Source: Flavivirga algicola
GTDB taxonomy: Bacteria > Bacteroidota > Bacteroidia > Flavobacteriales > Flavobacteriaceae
DNA length: 64,000 nt
Direction: 5' to 3'
Assembly: GCF_012910715.1 (NCBI RefSeq)
Contig: NZ_JABBHF010000012.1
Span: forward strand, 1-64,000
The translations under genes were made by a program, and so were the position numbers. The notes below the pieces were generated by a model. That model worked only from the letters and a program-made list of their open reading frames with translations. It did not search any database and was not told where the DNA came from. Every line of letters begins with the position of its first letter. Positions within the stretch are counted from its first letter, which is position 1. Shown one piece after another: positions 55,976-64,000 of the stretch.

Positions 55976-56329
55976 TTATCCTTCTGGATGCATAAAGCGT
56001 TGTTTAGCTAACAACTCTTCTTCTGTTTCTACAACATCTTCATCAGGCACACAACAGTCAACAGGACAAACAGCAGCACATTGAGGCTCATCATGAAACC
56101 CTTTACACTCTGTACATTTATCTGGAACAATGTAGTAGATCTCATCACTTACGGGCTCTTGAGCTTCGTCAGCATCCACTTCGTTTCCATTAGTTAAAAC
56201 AACAGTACCTTCTAAACTTGTACCGTCTTTATAACGCCAATCATCAGCGCCTTCGTATATTGCTGTATTTGGACACTCTGGTTCGCAAGCCCCACAATTT
56301 ATACATTCATCTGTTATTATAATAGCCAT
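55976..56329 (-). CDS. 2[4Fe-4S] ferredoxin
   Basis: I start at the ATG at 56329 (117 residues), because the conserved N-terminus is [10 protein letters not shown]; longer frames upstream overlap the promoter. Cluster-binding Cys are at 9, 12, 15 and 19 ([12 protein letters not shown]), with the second set in C-T-E-C-K-G near 73 and C-A-A-V-C-P near 85. An acidic insert of about 45 residues lies between them. It is the Alvin-type low-potential electron carrier of flavobacteria, conserved beside the divergent acyl-CoA reductase gene. The electron partners are not visible here. Confidence 0.92.
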   Translation of the reverse strand: MAIIITDECINCGACEPECPNTAIYEGADDWRYKDGTSLEGTVVLTNGNEVDADEAQEPVSDEIYYIVPDKCTECKGFHDEPQCAAVCPVDCCVPDEDVVETEEELLAKQRFMHPEG

Positions 56330-56367
56330 ACCTTTTTTTCTCTTGAGTTTGCTTAAATTTGCAGATG

Positions 56368-56399
56368 CAAAAATAACGCCAAAACCATTCATAACCAAA
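56368..56399 (-). promoter_or_regulatory. Promoter of the ferredoxin gene, near-perfect Bacteroidetes type
   Basis: On the minus strand TTTG (56399-56396) is followed after 20 bases by TATTTTTG (56375-56368), an exact match to TTTG-N19-21-TAnnTTTG. The message would begin around 56361 and give a leader of about 30 bases. On the plus strand TAAATTTG (56354-56361) is a candidate -7 box for the divergent acyl-CoA reductase gene. Confidence 0.7.
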
Positions 56400-56405
56400 T
56401 ACAGA

Positions 56406-57464
56406 ATGAATTTACAACAAAGAATTAACGCTTTTGTAAAATTAGGAGATTTTTTAAGTCAATTTTCCAATGAAGTTATTGTAAAAAAAGATAATGTTGA
56501 ACATAACGATTTATTCTTTGATGGTTTTAAACACCAGATAAGGTTAGCTGAAGAAAACAATGGCTGGTTTACACAAGAAAACATTCGATTTTCACTCGAG
56601 GGTTGGGTAGCATCCTTAACAGCAACCAATTTGAATAAATGGGTAGCCCCTTATCCAATTAATAATGTCACTTCAAAGCAAGTTGCCATTATTATGGCAG
56701 GAAATATACCTCTTGTAGGTTTTCACGATTTTTTATCGGTACTCATATCTGGACACCATGTTTTGGTAAAACAATCATCAAACGATAAACACCTACTCCC
56801 CTATTTGTCTAAATATTTAGAATTTGTAGAACCAGAATTTAAAGACATTATAACATTTACTGAAGACAAAATTGAAGGTTTTGATGCCGTTATAGCTACT
56901 GGTAGCGATAATACAGCACGCTATTTTGAGTACTATTTTAAAGACAAACCTTCAATTATAAGAAACAATAGGAATTCCGTAGCAATTTTAGATGGTAAAG
57001 AATCCAAAGAAGAACTGAAAGCACTTTCTGAAGATATTTTTAGATATTATGGTTTGGGTTGCAGGAATGTCTCTAAATTGTTTGTTCCAAAAAATTACAA
57101 TTTTGATGCCTTTTTTGAATCTATATACCATTGGCATCCTATTATTGATAAAGCTAAATATGCCAATAATTACGATTATAACAAGGCCGTATATTTAATG
57201 AGTGAATTTGATATGTTAGAAAATGGTTTTTTAATGATAAAGGAAGATAAAAGTTACGCATCTCCTATTGCCACCGTTTTTTATGAATATTATGATTCTA
57301 CCGAACAATTGAAAGAAAAATTAGATATTGAAAGGCAACAAATTCAATGTATTGTCTCTAATGGATTTACAAAAAATGAAATCGCTTTTGGAGCCACTCA
57401 AAAACCTCAACTTTGGGATTATGCGGATAGTGTTGATTCTATTGAATTTTTGTTAGCAATTTAA
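56406..57464 (+). CDS. Acyl-CoA reductase
   Basis: The 352-residue protein belongs to the acyl-CoA reductase (LuxC-related) family: W-V-A-P-Y-P-I-N-N near 79, [15 protein letters not shown] (near 95-109), K-Q-S-S-N-D-K near 120, [10 protein letters not shown] near 162 and the catalytic Cys region G-L-G-C-R-N-V-S-K (near 218). The ATG at 56406 gives the usual start (M-N-L-Q-Q-R-I); an open extension upstream overlaps the ferredoxin promoter. It should reduce a fatty acyl thioester to an aldehyde; the acyl donor is unknown. The gene sits 76 bases upstream of serC, a layout known from other flavobacteria. Confidence 0.9.
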   Translation: MNLQQRINAFVKLGDFLSQFSNEVIVKKDNVEHNDLFFDGFKHQIRLAEENNGWFTQENIRFSLEGWVASLTATNLNKWVAPYPINNVTSKQVAIIMAGNIPLVGFHDFLSVLISGHHVLVKQSSNDKHLLPYLSKYLEFVEPEFKDIITFTEDKIEGFDAVIATGSDNTARYFEYYFKDKPSIIRNNRNSVAILDGKESKEELKALSEDIFRYYGLGCRNVSKLFVPKNYNFDAFFESIYHWHPIIDKAKYANNYDYNKAVYLMSEFDMLENGFLMIKEDKSYASPIATVFYEYYDSTEQLKEKLDIERQQIQCIVSNGFTKNEIAFGATQKPQLWDYADSVDSIEFLLAI

Positions 57465-57540
57465 TTAAAAAATTATTGAATTTTTAACGTTAAATACCCA
57501 ATTAATTAGCAACTTTGCATCTTAAATTTTACTACAAAAA

Positions 57541-58605
57541 ATGAAGAAACATAACTTTAGTGCAGGCCCGTGTATTTTACCCCCAGAAGTGTTGATTAAA
57601 GCTTCGGAGGCAGTCGTTGATTTAGATAACAGTGGTTTATCCTTAATTGAAATCTCACACAGAAGCAAAGCTTTTGTTGATATCATGGAAAAAGCCAGAG
57701 CTTTAGCTTTAGAATTACTTGGTTTAGAGGGTAAAGGCTACAAAGCTTTGTTTTTACAAGGCGGTGCGAGTACACAGTTTTTAATGGTTGCCCTAAATCT
57801 TTTAGAAAAAAGAGCTGGGTATTTAAATGCTGGTACTTGGGCGGCTAAAGCTATCAAAGAAGCAAAAATTTACGATGATATTTATGAAGTAGGCTCTTCA
57901 AAAGACGCCAACTATAATTATATTCCAAAAGGCTACGAAATCCCTTCAGAATATGATTATTTTCACTGTACATCAAATAATACGATTTTCGGAACACAAA
58001 TGAAAGCATTTCCAAAATGTGACATTCCGTTAGTTTGTGATATGAGTAGCGATATTTTTTCTCGTTCACTGGATTTTACTCAATTCGATTTGATTTATGC
58101 GGGTGCTCAAAAAAATATGGGACCAGCAGGAACAACCCTGGTAGTTATCAAAGAGGATATCCTTGGAAAAGTATCTCGTAAAATTCCATCGATGATGGAT
58201 TATAAAGTGCATATAAGCAAAGGCAGTATGTTTAATACACCTCCTGTTTTTGCAGTATATACTTCTATGTTGACCTTAGAGTGGTTAAAAGATCTTGGTG
58301 GTATTGCAGCCATTGAAAAAGAGAATGAGAAGAAAGCACGGTTAATGTATTCTGAGATTGATTTAAATCCATTATTTAAAGGGTTTGCAGTTAAAGAAGA
58401 CCGTTCCGATATGAACGCTACGTTTACTCTGGAAAACGAAAACTTAAAAGAAACTTTTGAAACCATGCTTAAAGAAGCAGGAATTAATGGTTTAAATGGC
58501 CATAGAAGTGTTGGTGGGTATAGAGCATCTATGTACAACGCATTGCCTTTAGACAGTGTAAAAGCATTGGTTGAGGTTATGAGTGAATTAGAAAGTAAAG
58601 CTTAA
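57541..58605 (+). CDS. serC: Phosphoserine aminotransferase
   Basis: SerC transaminates 3-phosphohydroxypyruvate in serine synthesis. The 354-residue PLP enzyme begins K-H-N-F-S-A-G-P-C-I-L-P, the classic SerC opening, has L-F-L-Q-G-G-A-S-T-Q-F near 71-81, and the PLP lysine in Y-A-G-A-Q-K-N-M-G-P-A-G near 190. The C-terminal G-H-R-S-V-G-G-Y-R-A-S-M-Y-N-A-L is diagnostic. serA follows after a 136-base spacer rich in simple repeats. Confidence 0.97.
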   Translation: MKKHNFSAGPCILPPEVLIKASEAVVDLDNSGLSLIEISHRSKAFVDIMEKARALALELLGLEGKGYKALFLQGGASTQFLMVALNLLEKRAGYLNAGTWAAKAIKEAKIYDDIYEVGSSKDANYNYIPKGYEIPSEYDYFHCTSNNTIFGTQMKAFPKCDIPLVCDMSSDIFSRSLDFTQFDLIYAGAQKNMGPAGTTLVVIKEDILGKVSRKIPSMMDYKVHISKGSMFNTPPVFAVYTSMLTLEWLKDLGGIAAIEKENEKKARLMYSEIDLNPLFKGFAVKEDRSDMNATFTLENENLKETFETMLKEAGINGLNGHRSVGGYRASMYNALPLDSVKALVEVMSELESKA

Positions 58606-58610
58606 AATAT

Positions 58611-58740
58611 AGTTTGCAGTAATTAGTTGCAGTTTGCAGTTGCTTACTCGAACACATAAAAATAAATTTAATAAAAAAGTATAAAGTCTAAATTGTTAAC
58701 TCTACTTTAAACTTTAAACTTTTCAACTTTAAACTTAAAG
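58611..58740. repeat. Simple-repeat-rich spacer between serC and serA
   Basis: AGTTTGCAGT occurs at 58611-58620 and 58631-58640, and ACTTTAAACTTTAAACTTTT with ACTTTAAACTTAAAG fills 58703-58740. These low-complexity units are common between genes in flavobacteria. They end 2 bases before the serA ATG, so the serA ribosome-binding region lies inside the repeat. Confidence 0.75.
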
Positions 58741-58741
58741 A

Positions 58742-59692
58742 ATGAAAGTATTAGCAAACGATGGTATTTCTCAAAGCGGAATTGATGCCTTAGAAAAAGG
58801 TGGTTTTGAAGTTATCACTACAACAGTCGCACAAGAACAATTAATCAATTATATAAACGAAAAAGACATCACTGTTTTATTAGTACGTAGTGCTACTACG
58901 GTACGCAAAGACTTAATTGATGCTTGTCCAAACTTAAAAATCATTGGTCGTGGCGGTGTTGGTATGGATAATATCGATGTTGAATACGCCAGAGAACAAG
59001 GCCGTAGTGTTATCAACACACCTGCCGCATCTTCACACTCGGTTGCCGAGTTAGTATTTGGTCACTTATTTGGCTTAGCTCGTTTTTTACATAACTCAAA
59101 TAGAGAGATGCCATTAGAAGGTGATTCTAACTTTAAAGGATTAAAGAAAGCTTATGCTAAGGGTACCGAGTTAAAAGGGAAAACTTTAGGTGTTTTAGGC
59201 TTTGGTCGTATTGGTCAAGCTACCGCAAAGGTTGCTATTGGAGCAGGTATGAAAGTGGTTGCTTTTGACCCTTTTATAGATGAAGCAAATTTGCAACTAG
59301 ACTTTTTTGATGGTCAAAAATTGAATTTTAACATTAAAACTATTTCTAAAGAAGATGTTTTAAAGCAAGTGGATTTCTTAACACTTCATGTGCCTGCTCA
59401 AGACAAATACGTTATAGGTAAACCTGAATTGGATATCATGAAAGACGGTGCTATTCTTGTTAATGCTGCTCGTGGTGGTGTGGTTGATGAAGTGGCCCTT
59501 GTTGAAGCTATTTCTAGTGGAAAAATTGCTAGAGCAGCTTTAGATGTTTTTGAAAAAGAACCAAAACCAGAAATGCAATTGTTAATGAATCCTGCCTTAT
59601 CATTAACGCCACATACTGGTGCGGCAACAAATGAAGCACAAGATAGAATTGGTACAGAATTAGCTGAACAAATTATCAGTATATTAAAATAA
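58742..59692 (+). CDS. serA: D-3-phosphoglycerate dehydrogenase (short type)
   Basis: SerA oxidises 3-phosphoglycerate in the first step of serine synthesis. The 316-residue enzyme has L-L-V-R-S-A-T-T-V near 41, R-G-G-V-G-M-D-N-I-D (near 77-86), the NAD-binding L-G-V-L-G-F-G-R-I-G (near 146-155), and the catalytic Arg in N-A-A-R-G-G-V-V-D-E (near 240), Glu in the following helix, and His in L-T-P-H-T-G-A-A (near 285). It lacks the C-terminal ACT domain of larger SerA proteins, so it is probably not inhibited by serine through that route. A strong terminator follows. Confidence 0.92.
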   Translation: MKVLANDGISQSGIDALEKGGFEVITTTVAQEQLINYINEKDITVLLVRSATTVRKDLIDACPNLKIIGRGGVGMDNIDVEYAREQGRSVINTPAASSHSVAELVFGHLFGLARFLHNSNREMPLEGDSNFKGLKKAYAKGTELKGKTLGVLGFGRIGQATAKVAIGAGMKVVAFDPFIDEANLQLDFFDGQKLNFNIKTISKEDVLKQVDFLTLHVPAQDKYVIGKPELDIMKDGAILVNAARGGVVDEVALVEAISSGKIARAALDVFEKEPKPEMQLLMNPALSLTPHTGAATNEAQDRIGTELAEQIISILK

Positions 59693-59696
59693 TAAT

Positions 59697-59720
59697 TTTA
59701 GGTTACACATGTGACCTAAA
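59697..59720. other. Near-perfect palindrome downstream of serA
   Basis: TTTAGGTTAC and its near-complement GTGACCTAAA flank ACAT, giving a hairpin with one mismatch. It lies 5 bases after the serA stop, before the terminator, and could act as a first mRNA-stabilising or terminating hairpin. Confidence 0.5.
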
Positions 59721-59731
59721 CATAATAATGG

Positions 59732-59761
59732 AGTCCTAACTATATGTTAGGACTTTTTTTG
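59732..59761 (+). terminator. Rho-independent terminator after serA
   Basis: A perfect nine-pair stem (AGTCCTAAC with GTTAGGACT) and TATAT loop are followed by an uninterrupted T-run of eight. Confidence 0.92.
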
Positions 59762-59816
59762 TACATTGAACAATCAATTTCACTAACTAATTTTTTCAAT
59801 TAAATAATAAAATAAT

Positions 59817-60458
59817 ATGGCAGGAATTTTAGACTTATTAAACAGCGACCTTGGCAAAACAATTATTAGTGGTGTAGCAGGTCAAACGGGGCAAGACGAG
59901 AATAAAACAGGAAGTGTACTTACTATGGCGCTGCCTGTATTAATGCAAGCTATGAAACGTAACTCAGCAACGCCTCAAGGAGCAGAGGGTTTACTTAGTG
60001 CATTAAACAACAATAAACACGATGGCAGCATTTTAGACAACTTAGGCGGTTTATTTGGAGGTGGCGTAGATTCTAATGTATTAGATGATGGTCAAAAAAT
60101 ATTAGGGCATGTTTTAGGTGGCAAGCAACAAAACGTTGAAAATGCTTTAAGTCAGAAATCTGGCATGGATGCTGGATCTGTGGCTCAAATATTAAAAGTT
60201 GCCGCCCCAATACTAATGGGTGTTTTGGGTAAACAAAGCAGACAACAAAATGTAAATAACTCAACTGGACTTGACGGACTATTAGGTGGGTTACTTGGAG
60301 GGAATTCTCAACAACAAGAACAAAGTTTTTTAGAATCTATTCTTGACGCAGATGGTGACGGAAGTGTTATTGATGACGTAGCAGGTATGGTACTAGGCGG
60401 TAACAAAAAGAAAAGTGGCTTAGGCGGGTTACTTGGTGGTCTTTTTGGAGGAAAATAA
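59817..60458 (+). CDS. DUF937 family protein
   Basis: The 213-residue protein is the Bacteroidota form of DUF937. It begins M-A-G-I-L-D-L-L-N-S-D and is helical and rich in Gly, Asn and Gln, with Gly-rich linkers (G-G-L-F-G-G-G near 80; G-L-L-G-G-L-L-G-G-N near 155). A segment D-A-D-G-D-G-S-V-I-D-D-V near 178 resembles a single Ca-binding (dockerin or EF-like) loop. The C-terminus repeats G-L-G-G-L-L-G-G-L-F-G-G-K. There is no signal peptide. Function unknown. Confidence 0.88.
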   Translation: MAGILDLLNSDLGKTIISGVAGQTGQDENKTGSVLTMALPVLMQAMKRNSATPQGAEGLLSALNNNKHDGSILDNLGGLFGGGVDSNVLDDGQKILGHVLGGKQQNVENALSQKSGMDAGSVAQILKVAAPILMGVLGKQSRQQNVNNSTGLDGLLGGLLGGNSQQQEQSFLESILDADGDGSVIDDVAGMVLGGNKKKSGLGGLLGGLFGGK

Positions 60459-60481
60459 GTCTATAAAAAATATAAGTTACT

Positions 60482-60513
60482 AAGCGTCAAACAGTCATGT
60501 TTGGCGCTTTTTT
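60482..60513 (+). terminator. Rho-independent terminator after the DUF937 gene
   Basis: An 11-pair stem (AAGCGTCAAAC with GTTTGGCGCTT, one G-U pair) and a six-base loop are followed by TTTTTTG. Confidence 0.88.
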
Positions 60514-60690
60514 GTTAAATTCATTAAAAAACACCTATTTTAAAGGATGATTTTTGTAAATTTAGTAGAACCAAAGCACTATTTAAAAAGCATACGTTGC
60601 TCAATGGGAACACGAGTTGACTCATTCTTGTTTTTATAACATGATGATGCCTCCTATTTTCGAAGAACAATTAAAAAATCCATCAACACT

Positions 60691-61134
60691 ATGAAAAAAG
60701 TTATTTGTATATTATTATTCTCTGTATTTGTTTTCAATTGCAACACCTCAAAACCTATTGCGTCTGGTATCAACACATCCGAAAAGGAACTTGCACAAAT
60801 AGACAATGATACGGTTATTATTGCTAATGAAGATTTGGAATACGAAATTATCATTATAGAACCTCGTTTTAATACCTGGCTACTGAGCATTGCTAAACCC
60901 GAAGGTTTCTATTCACAGAAATATCTTGAAAACAGAAACCTTATTTATGTAACAGAATGGAACCAGAGAGTGCTTCAACCGCAACGTTTCGACCCGAATT
61001 TATACGAATTGCAAATTGATTATCAGCCTGGCATAGATTATGGTTATGATGTTAATTATAAGCTCTTTAATTACTTTATCTTCTTTCAATTAACATATAA
61101 CCAACGATTAGGCGGGTTTGTTCCTAGAATTTAA
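60691..61134 (+). CDS. DUF6146 family lipoprotein
   Basis: The 147-residue protein has a lipoprotein signal (V-F-V-F-N-C-N, Cys17) and the DUF6146 core: Y-E-I-I-I-I-E-P-R-F-N-T-W-L (near 50-63), Q-K-Y-L-E-N-R-N-L-I-Y-V-T-E-W-N (near 78-93) and a C-terminal Y-G-Y-D-V-N-Y-K-L-F-N-Y-F. The family is confined to Bacteroidota and has no known function. A 17-codon frame upstream (60641-60694) overlaps its start by four bases. Confidence 0.85.
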   Translation: MKKVICILLFSVFVFNCNTSKPIASGINTSEKELAQIDNDTVIIANEDLEYEIIIIEPRFNTWLLSIAKPEGFYSQKYLENRNLIYVTEWNQRVLQPQRFDPNLYELQIDYQPGIDYGYDVNYKLFNYFIFFQLTYNQRLGGFVPRI

Positions 61135-61146
61135 AGTCTTTTTATT

Positions 61147-61154
61147 TACTTTTG
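61147..61154 (+). promoter_or_regulatory. Candidate -7 box upstream of the DUF6787 gene
   Basis: TACTTTTG matches TAnnTTTG exactly and lies 17 bases before the GTG start at 61172. TTTG at 61117-61120 is a possible -33 but is 26 bases away, more than the usual 19-21. Confidence 0.4.
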
Positions 61155-61171
61155 CACTTTAAATCGTATTT

Positions 61172-61474
61172 GTGGAAAAATTAAAAGCACGTTGGGGCAT
61201 AGAACATAATTGGCAAATCATTATTATTTTGTGTGTATTTGCCATTACTGGGTCTACGGCTTCCTATATTGGCAAACCCATTTTAAACTATTTAAATATT
61301 ACTACTGAAGTATTTGGGAGTTTTGGATACTGGACCATCCGAATTCTTTTATTATTTGTCATGTACCAATTTATGTTGGTTTTCTTTGGATGGCTTTTTG
61401 GACAGTACAAGTTTTTTTGGAATTTTGAAAAGAAAATGCTTCGTAGAATAGGATTAAAACGCTTTGTTGATTAG
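61172..61474 (+). CDS. DUF6787 family membrane protein (GTG start)
   Basis: The 100-residue protein begins at a GTG (M-E-K-L-K-A-R-W-G-I) and has two hydrophobic helices (about 16-35, I-I-I-L-C-V-F-A-I-T-G; about 53-75, W-T-I-R-I-L-L-L-F-V-M-Y), then a basic aromatic tail (K-F-F-W-N-F-E-K-K-M-L-R-R-I-G). The pattern matches DUF6787 of Bacteroidota. Its stop codon overlaps the GTG start of the next gene by one base (TAGTG), so they are translated together. Confidence 0.85.
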   Translation: MEKLKARWGIEHNWQIIIILCVFAITGSTASYIGKPILNYLNITTEVFGSFGYWTIRILLLFVMYQFMLVFFGWLFGQYKFFWNFEKKMLRRIGLKRFVD

Positions 61475-61812
61475 TGGAACAGATTAAACAGCATATCACA
61501 TTTAAGATAACAACCCTATTACTGGTTGCTGTTTTACTTGTACCTACTGCTGTCAAATTTGCTCATATTTTATCGCATCATGAACACGAGCATGAAGTTT
61601 GTTTAGGAGAACAAACAACCCATCTGCATGAAATAGATTTAGATTGTGAATTTTATAAGTTCCAACTAAATAACCATTTTCTACTAGTTACAGATTATGA
61701 TTCTTGCTTATATACGCTTCCTAATCATAAAGTATTACCTTTAACATACAAATTCCTTAATAATTATCGGCAATTATCTTTCTCTTTAAGGGGGCCACCT
61801 GTTTTAATTTAA
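61474..61812 (+). CDS. His-rich small exported protein, probably metal-binding (GTG start)
   Basis: The 112-residue protein begins at a GTG overlapping the previous stop. It has a membrane or signal helix (about 9-26: F-K-I-T-T-L-L-L-V-A-V-L-L-V-P-T-A-V) and then a histidine- and acid-rich patch (H-I-L-S-H-H-E-H-E-H-E-V-C-L, about 31-44; T-H-L-H-E-I-D-L-D-C, about 48-58) that could bind a metal such as zinc or copper. No family recognised. It is immediately upstream of a TonB-dependent receptor (43 bases), which makes metal capture for that receptor the most natural guess. Confidence 0.78.
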   Translation: MEQIKQHITFKITTLLLVAVLLVPTAVKFAHILSHHEHEHEVCLGEQTTHLHEIDLDCEFYKFQLNNHFLLVTDYDSCLYTLPNHKVLPLTYKFLNNYRQLSFSLRGPPVLI

Positions 61813-61855
61813 AATTAAGTTACTCTCTTTTTATTAAAACTAAATTCAGAAATGA

Positions 61856-64000
61856 ATGAAAGATTATCTGTTGCTATTATGCTATTGTGCAATAAATATC
61901 TCATTTGCACAAGAATGCGACCATAAATTTTTTGGTGAAGTTCATGATTTTCATGATGGATCACCTATTGTAAATGCTACTATTTATATAAAAAACATTA
62001 ATAAATATGCCACTACAGATCTAAACGGTAAGTTTATTATGGAAAATATATGCCCTGGCGAAATTAACATTGTGGTTTCTCATGTAGGATGCAAAGACAA
62101 GGTTTTTAATGTTAAAATTAAGGGAGATACTTTCAAAATAATAAATTTAGAGCATCATTTTGAAGAACTGCATGTTGTTGAAGTAAAAGGCAATAACCCG
62201 AACAAGGTTACCCAAACCGCCCAAGAAACCATTTTAAAAACCAAAACGATTGAGCGTTACAATTCACTTAGCCTTGGAGATGCCTTAAAACAAGTAAGTG
62301 GAGTATCATCCATTAATACGGGTAATACCATAGTTAAGCCCATGATAAATGGTTTACACAGTAGCCGAATAGCTATTATAACAAATGGTGTCCGATTACA
62401 GGATCAAGAATGGGGAATTGAACATGCTCCAAACGTTGATTTGAGTTCGGTTGGAGACATTAGCGTGATAAAAGGTTCCAACGCTTTGGCACATGGAGGA
62501 GGCGCTATTGGAGGGGTTGTTGTTTTAAATCCATCAAGGGTTATCTTAAAGGATTCTCTTTATGGAAAATCTATAATAAGTGGACAAAGCAACGGTAGGG
62601 GTTTTAGTTTCAGCTCTACCTTAACAAAAACCTATACAAAAGGGTGGTATGTAAATGCAACAGCCTCTCTAAAAAACTTAGGAGATTTTGAGACACCCGA
62701 TTATAATTTAACCAATACTGGATTGAACAGTAAGGGCTTCTCTGCAAGTACTGGATATAGAACTCTGGAAAAAGGATTTAATATTTTCTATAACTACCTG
62801 AATAATGAAATAGGTATTTTAAGAGCTTCTCATATAGGTAATATTGAAGATTTGGTAAACTCAATAAACGGATCTCAACCAGCTGTGATTGAACCGTTTG
62901 GCCGAAGCATCAATGCTCCCAAGCAAGAGATTACACATCAAGTGTTTATGGTTGATTTTTATAAGCGATTTAAAAAGCTGGGACGCTGGGAACTTCAATA
63001 CGATTTTCAAAACAACCAGCGCTTTGAGTTTGACATACGCCTTGGAGATGATCGAGATAAGCCAGCTCTGGATTTAAACTTAAAGACGCATAATATCTCA
63101 TCGAGCATTAAAGTTGATGCTTTTGAAAATGTTAAATATAACTTTGGTTTAAGCGGAACTTATCAAAATAATTTTGCGAATCCAGATACAGGTATTAGGC
63201 GATTAATACCTGATTACGACAAGTACGATTTTGGTATTTTTGCTATCTCTAATGTTAAGCTTGGAAGTAGTACAAATTTCGATCTGGGATTACGATATGA
63301 TTTCACTCGTATTGATGCTCAGAAGTTTTATTTGAAAAGCAGATGGGAAGAACGAAATTATGACGTTATTTTTCCTAGTCTGGTTATTGAAGATTTTGGC
63401 ACACAATTACTAACAAATCCCGTTTTCGATTATCATAATATCTCAGTTTCTGCTGGCGTATCTCATGATTTTAATGAAAAACATGCTGTTATATTTAATT
63501 ACGGTTTGTCTCAAAGGCCTCCTAACCCTTCCGAACTGTTTAGCGATGGCTTACATCATTCTGCCGCAAGGATAGAATTAGGTGACTTACGGATTGGTAA
63601 AGAAACGTCAAATAGGGTTTCTGCGACTTATAAATATAAAGTAAATGATGTTTCATTAAACCTGGAAGGTTTTTATAATCACATTAATAATTTCATATAT
63701 ATAAGCCCTACAGGAACAGAACAAACCATAAGGGGAGCCTTTCCTGTTTGGAATTTTCAGCAAACCAATGCCAGGTTATTTGGATTGGATCTTTCTGCAA
63801 ATTATTATTATAATGAACAATGGTCATTAATCAACAAATCTTCAATAATAAAGGCTAGAGATATAAGTGCCAAGCAAGCATTGATTGAAATACCTTCATT
63901 TAAAAGTGTTAACTCACTAAAATTTTCGAATAAGAAATGGTTGGATCTTAATACTGAATTACAAAGTGAATTGGTATTAAGACAAAACGAGTATCCAAAT
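61856..64000 (+). CDS. TonB-dependent outer-membrane receptor (runs off the window)
   Basis: The visible 715 residues start at the ATG at 61856; a nearby ATG at 61852 is in another frame and closes after 24 codons. A signal peptide (ends S-F-A-Q near residue 18) leads to a carboxypeptidase-regulatory-like domain (about 24-100), a plug domain (about 125-230: L-G-D-A-L-K-Q-V-S-G-V; V-I-K-G-S-N-A-L-A-H-G-G-G-A-I-G-G) and the beta-barrel. The barrel phrases S-E-L-F-S-D-G-L-H-H-S-A-A-R-I-E-L-G-D and I-Y-I-S-P-T-G recall the ZnuD group of metal receptors. With the His-rich protein upstream, zinc or another metal is the best guess for the ligand. The C-terminus is outside the window. Confidence 0.9.
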   Translation, partial: MKDYLLLLCYCAINISFAQECDHKFFGEVHDFHDGSPIVNATIYIKNINKYATTDLNGKFIMENICPGEINIVVSHVGCKDKVFNVKIKGDTFKIINLEHHFEELHVVEVKGNNPNKVTQTAQETILKTKTIERYNSLSLGDALKQVSGVSSINTGNTIVKPMINGLHSSRIAIITNGVRLQDQEWGIEHAPNVDLSSVGDISVIKGSNALAHGGGAIGGVVVLNPSRVILKDSLYGKSIISGQSNGRGFSFSSTLTKTYTKGWYVNATASLKNLGDFETPDYNLTNTGLNSKGFSASTGYRTLEKGFNIFYNYLNNEIGILRASHIGNIEDLVNSINGSQPAVIEPFGRSINAPKQEITHQVFMVDFYKRFKKLGRWELQYDFQNNQRFEFDIRLGDDRDKPALDLNLKTHNISSSIKVDAFENVKYNFGLSGTYQNNFANPDTGIRRLIPDYDKYDFGIFAISNVKLGSSTNFDLGLRYDFTRIDAQKFYLKSRWEERNYDVIFPSLVIEDFGTQLLTNPVFDYHNISVSAGVSHDFNEKHAVIFNYGLSQRPPNPSELFSDGLHHSAARIELGDLRIGKETSNRVSATYKYKVNDVSLNLEGFYNHINNFIYISPTGTEQTIRGAFPVWNFQQTNARLFGLDLSANYYYNEQWSLINKSSIIKARDISAKQALIEIPSFKSVNSLKFSNKKWLDLNTELQSELVLRQNEYPN

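Overview
The window is AT-rich chromosomal DNA of a member of the Bacteroidota, most probably the family Flavobacteriaceae. The evidence is type IX secretion (T9SS) sorting domains at C-termini, promoter boxes of the Bacteroidetes type (TAnnTTTG), a bacillithiol gene (bshC), and the gene run ferredoxin - acyl-CoA reductase - serC - serA - DUF937 - DUF6146 - DUF6787 - TonB receptor, which is familiar from marine flavobacteria. No rRNA, tRNA, CRISPR array, transposase or prophage was recognised.

Region 1 (1-16.2 kb, all on the minus strand) is the least ordinary part. Reading with transcription it encodes a large lipoprotein alpha/beta-hydrolase (a Cys sits where the nucleophile Ser is expected), an O-antigen-ligase-like membrane protein with TPRs, an HlyD-type adaptor lipoprotein, an RND permease, a TolC-like channel and a 66-residue winged-helix protein. 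These six genes are tightly packed or overlapping. A beta-propeller lipoprotein (DUF4221-like), an MG2-domain surface protein, a type I signal peptidase and the start of a second RND permease follow. I read this as one envelope-spanning export and processing locus of unknown substrate.

Region 2 (16.4-26.2 kb) is mostly housekeeping: DUF3820, DUF922 and LysM/periplasmic-binding proteins, guaA, a membrane-anchored TPR-HTH regulator, and a two-gene unit of bshC and a PLP-dependent decarboxylase. A complex intergenic repeat lies at 17.2-17.35 kb.

Region 3 (26.3-36.7 kb, minus strand) is a cell-surface block: a short T9SS-sorted protein, a 754-residue repeat/coiled-coil protein, a 1939-residue leucine-rich-repeat T9SS protein and a lipoprotein translationally coupled to it, plus an outer-membrane beta-barrel gene preceded by a possible 49-residue membrane peptide. 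The two transcription units share a paired GGACA element about 60-65 bases upstream of their first start codons, which suggests a common activator.

Region 4 (37-43.3 kb, plus strand) has a PhoX-like lipoprotein with a collagen-like linker, a di-haem peroxidase with an imelysin-like N-terminal domain, a carboxypeptidase-regulatory-like protein and a beta-helix lipoprotein.

Region 5 (43.3-56.4 kb) holds parE - small membrane protein - parC, an EamA transporter, an SRPBCC protein, ychF, a second carboxypeptidase-regulatory-like protein, a sulfatase, an NAD(P)-binding oxidoreductase with an AraC regulator, and a 4Fe-4S ferredoxin. Region 6 (56.4-64 kb, plus strand) has acyl-CoA reductase, the serine-pathway genes serC and serA, DUF937, DUF6146 and DUF6787 proteins, a His-rich small protein and a TonB-dependent receptor that runs off the window. 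The last two look like a metal-uptake unit.
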